The translations under genes were made by a program, and so were the position numbers. A stretch of 64,000 nt of DNA from Parapedobacter pyrenivorans. GTDB taxonomy: Bacteria > Bacteroidota > Bacteroidia > Sphingobacteriales > Sphingobacteriaceae. Numbering within the stretch: the first letter of the stretch is position 1; each line of letters begins with the position of its first letter. Where the stretch lies: assembly GCF_014636865.1 (NCBI RefSeq), contig NZ_BMER01000001.1, positions 360,718 to 424,717 on the forward strand. The letters run 5' to 3'. A model generated the notes under the pieces. That model ran no database searches. It saw only the letters and a program-made list of their open reading frames with translations, and was not told the origin of the DNA. Of the stretch, positions 1-9,539 are shown piece after piece.

Positions 1-360
1 TTCAACATGATCAATATGTACTATAGTGTTCCCATTGTCGCCGGCCAGAACGTACTTAAGAGCGCTTACGAGGACCATAAGCATATCACAGGAGAAAAAG
101 AACTCAGCGATTATTGGCTGGAAAAAGGAAATTTCCTCAAAATTGATGCGCTGAGTGTGGGATACACATTCCCGAATCACTTTATCAGGCCGCTCAAAAA
201 CCTGAGGCTCTATGCGACGGGGAGGGATCTTTTTGTATTTACTAAATATTCTGGCCTTGATCCGGAGGTGAATATCAACGGATTGGAACCGGGATTCGAA
301 GAGCGGCACGCGTACCCCAAAACACGAACATTCATGTTGGGTGTACAAGTAAGTTTCTAA
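1..360 (+). CDS. SusC/RagA-type TonB-linked outer membrane protein, C-terminal end (partial)
   Basis: The frame is open from the window edge, so this is the last 119 codons of a larger gene. The visible part has the C-terminal features of SusC/RagA porins: WLEKGNFLKIDALSVGYTF, a short LRLYATGRDLFVFTKYSGLDPEV segment, and a final aromatic strand ending in VSF, the signal for outer-membrane barrel insertion. A SusD lipoprotein gene follows 23 bases later, the usual SusCD pairing for importing oligosaccharides or peptides. The substrate cannot be told because plug and extracellular loops lie outside the window. Confidence 0.9.
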   Translation, partial: FNMINMYYSVPIVAGQNVLKSAYEDHKHITGEKELSDYWLEKGNFLKIDALSVGYTFPNHFIRPLKNLRLYATGRDLFVFTKYSGLDPEVNINGLEPGFEERHAYPKTRTFMLGVQVSF

Positions 361-383
361 GGTTAGTCTCAAAAAATTACGTG

Positions 384-2069
384 ATGAAAAATATAAAGAT
401 TCAAGCGACATTGCTCGTATTTGCGTTAGTTTGCGCTACGGGTTGCACAAAACTCGAACAAGATTGGCACGACAAGGTAGTACCGGAGACCTTCTTCAAA
501 AGTAAAAAAGACGTCGAAGCTGCACTATTCCGGCCATTTACACACGCGCGATGGTACATGGGCGAAGATCGCTGGGCCCTTCAGGAATACCCCGCAGATC
601 AATTTGCGATTTCGACCAAGGGCAGACACTGGTACAATGGCGGTGAAAACGAACGCTTCCATTATCACCGGTGGACACCCGACGATGGATGGATTTGGGG
701 AACGTGGCGAGGCACGTTGATGGGCGTTGCTTTAGCACTTGATACGAAGCAAGATCTCGAAAAAGTAGACTACGAAGCGTTGGCGCTTACTCCGGCTGAC
801 AAAGAAGCACACATCAACCAGCTCAATACACTCATCGCATTTTTCTTCATGCGCGGACTGGATTACTTTGGGGGTATGCCCCTCTTCGAATCGTTGGACA
901 TTGAGGCTCCACCCCGAAATACCGATCAGGAAACATTTGACCACGTTGAAAAACTACTCAAGGATGCGCTAGACAAAATACCAGCAAAAACCGCTGGTCA
1001 GAAAGAAGAGGGTGCGATCTCCAAGGCTGCTGTAGCTGCACTTTTAGCTCGGCTGTATTTTAACGCTGAGGCCTATACGGGCCAAGCGCGCTTTGGTGAT
1101 GCGGCAATCCTTTGTCAAGAAATCATTGATCAAAAATATGGACCATATAGCTTGGATGCGACATGGTATGGACCCCATTCATTTAACAATGACACGTCAC
1201 CAGAAATCATATGGTCCATCCCGTCTGAACTCAACTACCTCCAGTACGATTGGTTTTTTAATTTCTTCTACCATTACAATACGGTTAAGAATTTCGACAC
1301 CGAAGGCAGCCCCTGGAACGGCACACACCTCACTCCATCTAAAAAGCCGGATGGATCGAGCTATCGCTCAGATTTTAAACTCGGCTCACCATTCGAGAAA
1401 TTTGAAGACGCTGATTTAAGAAAGCGACAGTACAAATACCTCGGTGGTGATCGATACGAGGGAATGTTTATCGTGGGGGAACACCTAACACCTTCGGGCG
1501 AACCAATCCTCGGTGGCGAAGAATACAAAGACCTGCCGTTGACTTTCATTGATCAGGTAGCAAGATTTACAGAAGTCGGTCCAGGCAAGGAGTACGCATC
1601 CATCAGTGAATTACCTTCTACAATGTCTGAAGGCGAAGAAAACACGGGAATACGACTGGTCAAAGTTCCAATACCGAATAATGCAGACCGAAGCAGGCGC
1701 TGGGCGGCAGATAATCCCGTTATTCGCCTTGCAGAAATCTACTATATGCTCGCCGAATGCAAATTCAGAGCTGGAGACGGTGCGGGCGCTGCAAGCCTGA
1801 TCAATGCCGTACGGGAACGCAACTTCGAAGAGACGGATCCTAATCCTGTGACCGCAGCCAACCTGGATGAATACCGCATGCTTGACGAATGGGGTATCGA
1901 GTTCTTGGGCGAAGGTCGACGAAGGACTGATTTGATACGTTGGAATAAGTTTACCACCGAAACGTGGTGGGATCATACCCCAACGTCTGATCACCTCAAG
2001 CGATTCCCTATTCCGACACAGGCTATATCTGGAAATAACAGCTTGGAACAAAACCCAGGATACGAATAA
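384..2069 (+). CDS. RagB/SusD family nutrient uptake outer membrane lipoprotein
   Basis: A 561-residue protein with a lipoprotein signal (LVCATGC, Cys about residue 21), so it is expected on the outer membrane as the lid of the preceding SusC porin. The C-terminal half has the family hallmark: NPVIRLAEIYYMLAEC (TPR-like helix), then VRERN, DEWGIEFLGEGRRRTDLIRW, ending in NPGYE. I start at the ATG at 384, not the GTG one codon upstream, because it leaves a compact lipoprotein signal. No glycan-degrading enzyme follows, so the substrate is unknown. Length is typical of the family. Confidence 0.93.
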   Translation: MKNIKIQATLLVFALVCATGCTKLEQDWHDKVVPETFFKSKKDVEAALFRPFTHARWYMGEDRWALQEYPADQFAISTKGRHWYNGGENERFHYHRWTPDDGWIWGTWRGTLMGVALALDTKQDLEKVDYEALALTPADKEAHINQLNTLIAFFFMRGLDYFGGMPLFESLDIEAPPRNTDQETFDHVEKLLKDALDKIPAKTAGQKEEGAISKAAVAALLARLYFNAEAYTGQARFGDAAILCQEIIDQKYGPYSLDATWYGPHSFNNDTSPEIIWSIPSELNYLQYDWFFNFFYHYNTVKNFDTEGSPWNGTHLTPSKKPDGSSYRSDFKLGSPFEKFEDADLRKRQYKYLGGDRYEGMFIVGEHLTPSGEPILGGEEYKDLPLTFIDQVARFTEVGPGKEYASISELPSTMSEGEENTGIRLVKVPIPNNADRSRRWAADNPVIRLAEIYYMLAECKFRAGDGAGAASLINAVRERNFEETDPNPVTAANLDEYRMLDEWGIEFLGEGRRRTDLIRWNKFTTETWWDHTPTSDHLKRFPIPTQAISGNNSLEQNPGYE

Positions 2070-2105
2070 CGCGTAACAATCAGTTATTCCCATGGTCAAA
2101 CAACC

Positions 2106-2468
2106 ATGAAACGATTACTTCAATTGGAACAGGCGGCCCTAATGGTCGCCTGTTACTTTGTCTCCCTCCATTTGGGGTACGCATGGTGGCTATTTTTCGT
2201 GCTGTTGCTACTGCCGGACATCAGTATGGTGGGCTATGCGATCGATAATAAGTGGGGTGCAGCACTTTACAATCTGTTTCACCATCAAGGCGTTGCAATA
2301 GCCGTAATCGGCATCGGCTGGTTTGTCAATCAGGAGTATGTGTTACTTGCTGGCATTATTTTATTGGGGCATAGCGCTATGGACCGCCTATTCGGCTACG
2401 GGTTGAAATATAATTCCGGCTTCCAGGACACCCATCTTGGCAAGATCGGCAAGAAACTCCATGAATAA
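2106..2468 (+). CDS. DUF4260 family small membrane protein
   Basis: A 120-residue protein with three to four hydrophobic segments. It resembles the DUF4260 family through LLLPDISMVGYAIDNKWGAALYNLFHH and a terminal GHSAMDRLFGYGLKY-F-DTHLGKIG segment. The conserved Asp, His and Arg residues around membrane segments suggest more than a structural role, but no function is established. It lies 36 bases after the SusD gene and ends 5 bases from the end of the converging uvrC, so the two genes have almost no space for separate terminators. Confidence 0.8.
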   Translation: MKRLLQLEQAALMVACYFVSLHLGYAWWLFFVLLLLPDISMVGYAIDNKWGAALYNLFHHQGVAIAVIGIGWFVNQEYVLLAGIILLGHSAMDRLFGYGLKYNSGFQDTHLGKIGKKLHE

Positions 2469-2473
2469 GAAAC

Positions 2474-4282
2474 TCAATTAATCGGTGTGGACGCAAAATA
2501 GGCCTTCAGGGCATTGATCTGTCTTTCATTCAATACCTGCCGAAGCTCGTCCGGCTGTGCGTCCCTTATCTTTTTCACAGACTTAAATAGTTTAAGCAAC
2601 TTTTCTGCTGTAGTGCGACCGATTCCGGGTATGTTTTCCAGTTCCGTACGGAACGTCTTTAAGCTCCGTTGCTTACGGTGGAAGGTGATGCCAAACCGGT
2701 GGGCTTCATCACGCAGGTGCTGGATAATCTTTAGCGTTTCGGATTTCTTATCCAGATACATCGGATACTGATCGCCCGGATAATATAATTCTTCCAGTCG
2801 CTTGGCAATACCGATCACGGTGACCTGCTTATCGATGCCGAGCAGCTTCAGGCTCTTCAATGCCGAAGAAAGCTGGCCTTTGCCGCCATCAATGATGATG
2901 AGCTGTGGGAGTGTCTGCCCCTCATCCAGCAATCGCCGGTATCTCCTGTGCACAGCCTCCTCCATCGTGGCAAAGTCGTTGGGCCCCTCAACGGTCTTTA
3001 CATTAAAGTGCCTGTAGTCTTTCTTGGATGGCCTGGCATCTTTGAATACTACGATGGCCGATACCGGATATTTGCCTTGGAAGTTGGAATTGTCAAAGCA
3101 CTCGATATGGCGGGGCAGTACGTTCATCCGCAGGTCTTTTTGCATCTGGGCGAGGATACGCTCGGTTTTTAGCTCCGGATTGAGCTTCTCGTATTGATTA
3201 AGCCGCTCTTTCTTGAAATACAGCGCATTCTTGAGCGACAAGTCGAGCAGGTTTTTTTTCTCGCCTTGTTTAGGTATGGTAAATTTCAGGTTTCCGGCCT
3301 CGATATCGATGGCAAAGGGAACGATGAGTTCTTTGGAAGTACTATTGAAACGATTTCGGATTTCGGGGATAGCCAAGCTTAGCAACTCCGCATCGCTCTC
3401 GTCGAGCCGCTTCTTAAGTTCCACGGTCTGTGTTTGGATAATCACCCCGTTCATAACCTTGAGGTAATTGACGAACGCATGGCTTTGGTCGGATGCGATA
3501 CTGAATACATCGACGTTGGTAATGGAGGAATTTACCACCGTCGATTTGCTTTGGTAGCGATCCAACAGGTCAAGTTTACCTTTCAGGTGATGCGCATACT
3601 CGAAGTTCAGTTCGGCCACGGCCTTATCCAATTGGTCTTTCAACCGCCGGATCACCACCCCGATCTTGCCATTGAGGATATCGCGGATATCCTTCAAGCT
3701 TTGTTCGTAATCTTCCTCGCTTTGGTACCCTTCGCAAGGCCCTTTGCAATTGCCGATCTGATATTCCAAACACACTTTAAATTTGCCTTTGGCGATGTTT
3801 TCCGGTGTCAGGGCAAGGTTGCAGGTACGCAAGGGGTACAGTTCGCGGATGGTATCCATGATCGCGTGCATCATGCCTACGGAGGCGTAAGGCCCGAAAT
3901 ACTTAGATCCATCCTTGATGTATTTCCGTGTGGGGAATACGCGTGGAAAACGCTCGTTCTTGATGACAATCCAGGGATAGGTCTTGTCATCCTTTAGCAT
4001 GACGTTGTACCGCGGCTGGTGTTTTTTGATCAGGCTGTTTTCCAGTAACCACGCGTCGATTTCCGTATCAACGATGGTAAATGTAACGCGGTTGATTTTG
4101 CGCACCAGCACACGGGTCTTGCCATTGAGCTGGTTGGTCTTGACAAAATAGGAACTTACCCGGTTTTTGAGGTCCTTAGCCTTTCCGATATAGATCAGTT
4201 CGCCATCAGCATCCCAATACTGGTACACACCCGGCCGGTGCGGTATCTCTTCAAGTGTCTTTCGGTAATCGAATTTGGTCAT
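2474..4282 (-). CDS. uvrC: Excinuclease ABC subunit C
   Basis: UvrC makes the dual incisions of nucleotide excision repair with UvrAB. At 602 residues the length is normal. The N-terminal GIY-YIG nuclease shows PGVYQYWDADGELIYIGKAKDLKNR. A UVR motif lies around residues 200-240, the RNase H-like C-terminal nuclease around HIECFDNSN-QG and LIIIDGGKGQL, and a helix-hairpin-helix end around ENIPGIGRTTAEKLLKLFKS. The ATG at 4282 is preferred to the upstream TTG at 4288. The class A PBP gene lies 7 bases upstream on the same strand, so the two may be co-transcribed. Confidence 0.97.
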   Translation of the reverse strand: MTKFDYRKTLEEIPHRPGVYQYWDADGELIYIGKAKDLKNRVSSYFVKTNQLNGKTRVLVRKINRVTFTIVDTEIDAWLLENSLIKKHQPRYNVMLKDDKTYPWIVIKNERFPRVFPTRKYIKDGSKYFGPYASVGMMHAIMDTIRELYPLRTCNLALTPENIAKGKFKVCLEYQIGNCKGPCEGYQSEEDYEQSLKDIRDILNGKIGVVIRRLKDQLDKAVAELNFEYAHHLKGKLDLLDRYQSKSTVVNSSITNVDVFSIASDQSHAFVNYLKVMNGVIIQTQTVELKKRLDESDAELLSLAIPEIRNRFNSTSKELIVPFAIDIEAGNLKFTIPKQGEKKNLLDLSLKNALYFKKERLNQYEKLNPELKTERILAQMQKDLRMNVLPRHIECFDNSNFQGKYPVSAIVVFKDARPSKKDYRHFNVKTVEGPNDFATMEEAVHRRYRRLLDEGQTLPQLIIIDGGKGQLSSALKSLKLLGIDKQVTVIGIAKRLEELYYPGDQYPMYLDKKSETLKIIQHLRDEAHRFGITFHRKQRSLKTFRTELENIPGIGRTTAEKLLKLFKSVKKIRDAQPDELRQVLNERQINALKAYFASTPIN

Positions 4283-4289
4283 TTCCAAA

Positions 4290-6536
4290 TCAAAATCCTA
4301 GCCGATCATCCAGCTTTTCCGTTTCTACGCCGGGAAACGGATCATATTGACTGCAATCCAATTCGCGGGTGAGCCCCCCTGGCGGCAATGGGAAATCTTC
4401 TTTTGAATAATGCAGGGACGTATCCGCATAAACCTTCTGCATATATAATGCAAACACGGGCAAGGCAGCTTGGGCACCCTGTCCTTCAGCCATGGAAGCG
4501 AAACTAATGCCCCGGTCTTCGGCTCCGGTCCATACACCGCTTACCAATTCGGGCGTGATGCCAATGAACCACGCATCCGCGTTGTCATTGGTTGTACCGG
4601 TTTTGCCACCGATGGGATTGGTCAGATTGTAACGCCACCGTATCCGCCCACCAGACCCCTCACTTACCACCCGTTTGAGCATATCTACCATCACGTACGC
4701 ACTCTCGCCATTCAGCACCTTGGTGACCCGCGGTGCCTTTTCATAGATGGGCATCCCATTTTTATCCTCGATACGGAGGATGTAGGTCGGTTCGATCCAT
4801 ACGCCGTGGTTTACAAATGCAGAATATGCTCCCACCATATCATATACCGAGGCCTCATAGGCACCCAATGCAATCGATGGGTATTCGGGCACATCGGATG
4901 TAATGCCCATCCGCTTGGTGAGTGCGGCTACAGGCGTCGCCCCTACCTCATTAATCATATAAGCTGTCGCGAAATTCTGGGAATTGGCCAATGCCTTGCG
5001 CAAGGTAATGGGACTACCAGCTTTGTTTTCACCGCGTGGTGTCCACGCATAAGCGCCGCTGCCTACGGTCAACGGCACATTCGGCACCTGAAAACATGGA
5101 GAATACCCATTGTCGATAGCTACGGCATAGGTAAACGGTTTGGCCGTAGATCCCACCTGCCGTGTACCGGTCTTTACCTGATCATATTTATAATGTTCGA
5201 AATTGATGCCCCCAACCCAAGCACGTACATAGCCTGTATGTGGCTCCATGGACATAAACGAATTCCGAAGAATCAGTTTATTATAACGGATAGAGTCCAT
5301 GGGGGTCATGAGCGTATCTTTATTGCCTTCCCAAGTGAAGATGGTCATCGCTACGGGGGTATCGAATTCCTTTTTGATTTCGGCGTCGGATTTGCCGGCC
5401 TGCTTGAGCACCCGGTAGCGGTCTGAGCGCTTCATCCCCGTTTCCAGCAGTTTGGCCTTCTCACCACGGAACGGATCACGGCTTTTCCATTGCTTGTCAA
5501 AAGACGCCTGCACTGTCTTCATCCATTCCTGCTGGGCCTCTTCGGCATAAAGCTGCATCTTGGAGTTGATGGTTGTATAGATTCTTAGACCGTCCCTATC
5601 CAGATCCCAGGGGGTGCCATCGGCTTTTGTAATGGACATTTCACTGAATTCACGCTGGATTTCGCGTTTCATGACAGCCCTGAAATAAGGCGCAAGCCCC
5701 TCGCCGTAATTCGATATGCGCATGTCTAGCACGATCGGTTCCTTTTGGAGGCGTAATGACTCCTCGCGGGTCAAGAAATCAGCCTTACGCATGCTTTCGA
5801 TAACCACGTTGCGGCGTACGATGGCATTTTGCGGATACCGAACAGGCGAATAAATCCCCGGGCCCTTGAGCATGCCGACCAACAAGGCCGCTTGCTTCAC
5901 GTCCAACTTGTCGGGCGTGGTGTTGAAATACGTTCGAGCGGCCGATTTGATGCCATAGGTGTTGTAAGCACCGAAATCCACCGTATTGAAGTACATCGTA
6001 ATAATCTCCTCCTTGGTATAATTGCGTTCTAAGCGTACGGCTGTGATCCATTCCTGGAATTTCTGGATAATGCGTTTGCCCGTACTCCGCGCGCGACCTT
6101 CCGAAAACAGGTTGAGGGCTAGCTGCTGGGTAATCGTGCTCGCACCCTGCCGATTGCCGATCAGGTTATGGAAAATAATCGTGAACGTACGCCGGTAGTC
6201 AATACCCGAGTGCCGGTAAAAACGCTTATCTTCGGTAGCGATGAGTGCCTGCACCAAATGGGGCGACAGTTGGTCATACCGTACATTGGAACGGTTTTGT
6301 ACAAAGTAGGTACCCAAGACCACGCCATCATCTGAGATGACTTCCGAAGCTAAGTTGCTCTTCGGGTTTTCCAGATCGCGAAATGTCGGCAACTTACCAA
6401 AAAGCCCCATTCCCACACTGAAAATAAATAAAAACCCCAATAAGATAAGGCCGATCAGCAATTTCCAGAAATTGCGGGTATACCGGTTGATTTCTTCTTG
6501 GCTTAATGTATTTTTCTTCTTTTTCTGTTGCGCCAT
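4290..6536 (-). CDS. Class A penicillin-binding protein 1A-type (transglycosylase/transpeptidase)
   Basis: A 748-residue bifunctional peptidoglycan synthase. A short lysine-rich cytoplasmic tail and one membrane helix (about residues 27-48) are followed by the GT51 glycosyltransferase domain with EDKRFYRHSGIDYRR and GASTITQQLALN. The transpeptidase domain shows the serine motif STAKPF, SQN and KTGT. I use the ATG at 6536 (MAQQKKKKN) in place of the in-frame TTG at 6542. The next gene, uvrC, starts 7 bases after its stop, and sprE lies upstream on the same strand. The protein is complete and its catalytic motifs are intact. Confidence 0.96.
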   Translation of the reverse strand: MAQQKKKKNTLSQEEINRYTRNFWKLLIGLILLGFLFIFSVGMGLFGKLPTFRDLENPKSNLASEVISDDGVVLGTYFVQNRSNVRYDQLSPHLVQALIATEDKRFYRHSGIDYRRTFTIIFHNLIGNRQGASTITQQLALNLFSEGRARSTGKRIIQKFQEWITAVRLERNYTKEEIITMYFNTVDFGAYNTYGIKSAARTYFNTTPDKLDVKQAALLVGMLKGPGIYSPVRYPQNAIVRRNVVIESMRKADFLTREESLRLQKEPIVLDMRISNYGEGLAPYFRAVMKREIQREFSEMSITKADGTPWDLDRDGLRIYTTINSKMQLYAEEAQQEWMKTVQASFDKQWKSRDPFRGEKAKLLETGMKRSDRYRVLKQAGKSDAEIKKEFDTPVAMTIFTWEGNKDTLMTPMDSIRYNKLILRNSFMSMEPHTGYVRAWVGGINFEHYKYDQVKTGTRQVGSTAKPFTYAVAIDNGYSPCFQVPNVPLTVGSGAYAWTPRGENKAGSPITLRKALANSQNFATAYMINEVGATPVAALTKRMGITSDVPEYPSIALGAYEASVYDMVGAYSAFVNHGVWIEPTYILRIEDKNGMPIYEKAPRVTKVLNGESAYVMVDMLKRVVSEGSGGRIRWRYNLTNPIGGKTGTTNDNADAWFIGITPELVSGVWTGAEDRGISFASMAEGQGAQAALPVFALYMQKVYADTSLHYSKEDFPLPPGGLTRELDCSQYDPFPGVETEKLDDRLGF

Positions 6537-6589
6537 TTTCAATAATCCGTAATGCGTATGTTGTTTTTTGCTTTCTTATCCCTACTCCA

Positions 6590-9442
6590 CTATCGCTGCT
6601 CCAGATAAATGGTTTGATAGTCGTCGATCTTATCAAAGTCAGATAACGTGCCAAAGTTGCTTTCCGTAATCACAAATGTATTATAGATGTCACCGGGGAT
6701 CTTCATGATGTCAGGCAATAGTGGTAAAATACGTGTCTCGTAACCTTTGGCTTCCTCGTAGGTATTGAACGGACCGATGTAAACCAATTGGCTTTCCCCA
6801 TCCACCCCTTTTAGCTGGTGGCTGATGGTATTCCCCGGATATCGTGTACGGTTGAATTGGCCAATGCCAAAGCGTGAAGGTGCCAGGTTGACCCGGTCGT
6901 TCATCACGTTGATTACAAAATAATAGGTAGCCGAGTCTGGCAGTAATTCCAAATCGCGGTATACATTGGGGCCCAGTTCACCGACCTCCGCAACCCCGGC
7001 CAACTGCTGTTGCGCCACGCCCTGTACACGGCCAAGGTTATTATTTCCACGGATACCGGTTTGCCCGGCGGTGGAAACCGCGAGCTCGCGACGCGGTCTC
7101 GGTCGCTCCGGTCCGCGGTTGATGACCAACTGCGGCCAGAGCGTCATGGTAGGCTCATCCACAAACCGATCCCGGTTTTCATCAATACCCTGCAAGGCGT
7201 ATATCCGGGTGGTCAAGGTATCCCTGTTCGCTTCGATAAATGCCAGATGCTGGCTGGCCAGCGGTGTAATCAGACTGTCGTCCGGGAAATCCGAGACAAG
7301 TTGTCGCAAAGCGTTTTCGAACGTATCAAGTGTGGAAGTCCTGCCCCACGCCAATGCCCTTAGGTAAGCGAGCTGGCTCAAGGTCTGCTGCCTGCCCTGC
7401 TGCTTTCCCATCACGTCCGTAACAGCTGCAACCACCTCAGGATATTGCCGTTCTGTATATAAGGTGTATACATGTTCATATGCCCGATCCAATACCTGCT
7501 TTTGCTGTTCCAGTTTAGTCAGATAGGACGGGTCGCGGATGATGTGGCTGTAGAGGGCGTCAGGGAATTCATCCAACAGCTTTTCGCGGTAATACGCCGC
7601 TTTCGGCTCATCCACCCCCGTGTATAGCCGGTAGAGGTTATAGTACATCAACGCGGCATCCTTGGTGCCTGGGTACCGTTTTAGCAGTTCTTCGTAGGTG
7701 CTGGCCGCCGCTGGGTTGTCAAGCAATTCATCGCGGTAGCTATTTCCAATATGCGTCAACGCATCGTGTATACGGGTATGTGATGCCGCTAATTTCTCTT
7801 CGGTATCGGGCAAAGCGTTCAGGTAGGTGTCGCGTAGGTTAGCGGCCCACGTTGCGCTGTCTACTTTGGCCGTGTCGGGCAGTACAGCAGCCTCTTCCAG
7901 GGCAATCGCCGTGTTTCCGGTGTCAGCGCCGGAGGCCGCACCCACCATATCACTAAACCGCCAGTTGTCTCGCAGTTGCCGGTTGCCCCACCGCCGTCTG
8001 AACTCGGCTTCACCCATCCCCATCGCATCGGGATTGTTAAAGTAGAACCGGTTGTCGGTATAGGTCGCCGCTGGGCTGGCTATATCATCAAATGGCGACC
8101 GTCGTGCCGATTGCTGGCTCGTCTTCTTCGCCACCTCATCCTTGCTCGCCTGTACCTCTGCATAGGCGCGCGCAATGATACTATCGATTTCAGCTCCGCG
8201 CTGCGCCTCGCTAAGCCCAGCCAGGTATTGCAGCGTATCCTGGTGCGCCACTACGCGTAGTTGGGCGATGAGCTCATCCAGGTTGGCAATTTTACGTTGC
8301 ACCACCCCCGCGTCAGGAAAATCAGCAGGCAGCGACATCCCCACGCTATCATAATACAGTTTCGCAGTCTGGTATTCAGCCGCAGCGAAATAATGATCGG
8401 CCAACTTCAAATAAGTCAGTGATGTCTGATAGGGATTATTGCTTTGCTGACGCAGGGCCAGCTCGTAGTTGGCCAACGCCTCGGGAACGTGTTCATCGGC
8501 ATAATAGACCTCACCGATCTGGTAATGGATCTGGTCTTTAAATTCCTTGTTTTTTCCATCGCGGAGCATGCGGCTTAGCAGTCTTACACGGCTCTCGCCG
8601 TCAGCATTTTCTGCCGTTGCCAGAAACACGCGGTTTAGCCCCGCGTGGAATGACATCGCGTAAGGTACATTGCTGCGGATTACCTTGCTGTAATGCGCAT
8701 ACGCTTCTTCCGCACGGTCATGCCGTTGGAGTAGCTGGCCCAGCAGGAAATGCCAGCGTAATTTGGTGGGCTTATGCGCAGTATGTTCGATGGCCTGCTC
8801 CAACATCGTAATGGCCGATTCCTCATCGTGCGTAAGGAGGTAATATTTCGCTTGGGTAGCAAAGGCCAACCCTACCGATTTTTTTTCGGACTCCAGCCCC
8901 AGAAAAGCAGTATCCAATGCCAGGCCGGCCTCCGTAAGGTTATCGAGTTGCATCAGCGCACGCGCCTTCCAAATCATCGCAGCCTGCCGGTATTCCGGCA
9001 TTTCCGCGAAGGTATTGGCCACATAAGTGAAAAATTCAACCGCATTGTAATAGTTCCCTTTCAGGTAATTGGCTCTACCAGTAAGTAAATACGCCTCATT
9101 AATGTATTTACTGTTGCTCTTCCTATTGATGATATCCAAAGCCTTTCCGATGACCGAGTCCATCAACGCCGTATTTGACGACTCCGTGGCATCCGTCGGT
9201 TCAATCAATACCGGGAGCAATTGCTGGTAATTATCTTGGTGCGCTGCGAAATTCTCGCGTGTTACATCCGCAATGATCTTTCGGCCATGATAGACGATAT
9301 TGTACCTTGCGGTAATATTTTCCATCATATCATACGTTGTACCTTCCTCCTTTTGCTTATTTACAGCGCATGATGCGACCCCAAAACACATGAGGATCCC
9401 GATAGCGATACGCAGGAATGAAAGGGACGGTGGATGTGCCAT
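6590..9442 (-). CDS. sprE: SprE/PorW-like TPR lipoprotein of the type IX secretion system
   Basis: A 950-residue TPR-rich lipoprotein. The signal peptide ends in GVASC, followed by MMENITARYNIVYHGRKIIADV, which resembles the start of SprE/PorW proteins. TPR-like helices fill residues 60-400 and 550-750, and the C-terminal 120 residues contain an SPOR-like repeat (VNLAPSRFGIGQFNRTRYPGN, LVYIGPFNTYEEAKGYE). SprE/PorW is needed for type IX secretion and gliding and links PorM/N to other lipoproteins. I place the start at 9442 because it gives a clean lipoprotein signal and lies downstream of a TATTTTTG element. The ATG at 9496 is the alternative. Confidence 0.8.
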   Translation of the reverse strand: MAHPPSLSFLRIAIGILMCFGVASCAVNKQKEEGTTYDMMENITARYNIVYHGRKIIADVTRENFAAHQDNYQQLLPVLIEPTDATESSNTALMDSVIGKALDIINRKSNSKYINEAYLLTGRANYLKGNYYNAVEFFTYVANTFAEMPEYRQAAMIWKARALMQLDNLTEAGLALDTAFLGLESEKKSVGLAFATQAKYYLLTHDEESAITMLEQAIEHTAHKPTKLRWHFLLGQLLQRHDRAEEAYAHYSKVIRSNVPYAMSFHAGLNRVFLATAENADGESRVRLLSRMLRDGKNKEFKDQIHYQIGEVYYADEHVPEALANYELALRQQSNNPYQTSLTYLKLADHYFAAAEYQTAKLYYDSVGMSLPADFPDAGVVQRKIANLDELIAQLRVVAHQDTLQYLAGLSEAQRGAEIDSIIARAYAEVQASKDEVAKKTSQQSARRSPFDDIASPAATYTDNRFYFNNPDAMGMGEAEFRRRWGNRQLRDNWRFSDMVGAASGADTGNTAIALEEAAVLPDTAKVDSATWAANLRDTYLNALPDTEEKLAASHTRIHDALTHIGNSYRDELLDNPAAASTYEELLKRYPGTKDAALMYYNLYRLYTGVDEPKAAYYREKLLDEFPDALYSHIIRDPSYLTKLEQQKQVLDRAYEHVYTLYTERQYPEVVAAVTDVMGKQQGRQQTLSQLAYLRALAWGRTSTLDTFENALRQLVSDFPDDSLITPLASQHLAFIEANRDTLTTRIYALQGIDENRDRFVDEPTMTLWPQLVINRGPERPRPRRELAVSTAGQTGIRGNNNLGRVQGVAQQQLAGVAEVGELGPNVYRDLELLPDSATYYFVINVMNDRVNLAPSRFGIGQFNRTRYPGNTISHQLKGVDGESQLVYIGPFNTYEEAKGYETRILPLLPDIMKIPGDIYNTFVITESNFGTLSDFDKIDDYQTIYLEQR

Positions 9443-9474
9443 AAAAATGAATATCTTTGCTGGGAATACACTTG

Positions 9475-9482
9475 CAAAAATA
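9475..9482 (-). promoter_or_regulatory. TAnnTTTG-type -7 element for sprE
   Basis: The reverse strand reads TATTTTTG here, matching the Bacteroidota -7 consensus TAnnTTTG. A transcript starting a few bases downstream would have a 25-base leader to the ATG at 9442 and would exclude the upstream ATG at 9496. No clear -33 TTTG is seen at 19 bp. Confidence 0.4.
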
Positions 9483-9539
9483 TCATTTATTTTCAATTTT
9501 CCCCCTTTTAATCATACACACCCTTAGAACGGAGCTACA

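Noticed and set aside
4470-5426. Open frame of 318 codons opposite the class A PBP
   Set aside because: The PBP transpeptidase motifs lie in the same bases; the antisense frame shows no domain.
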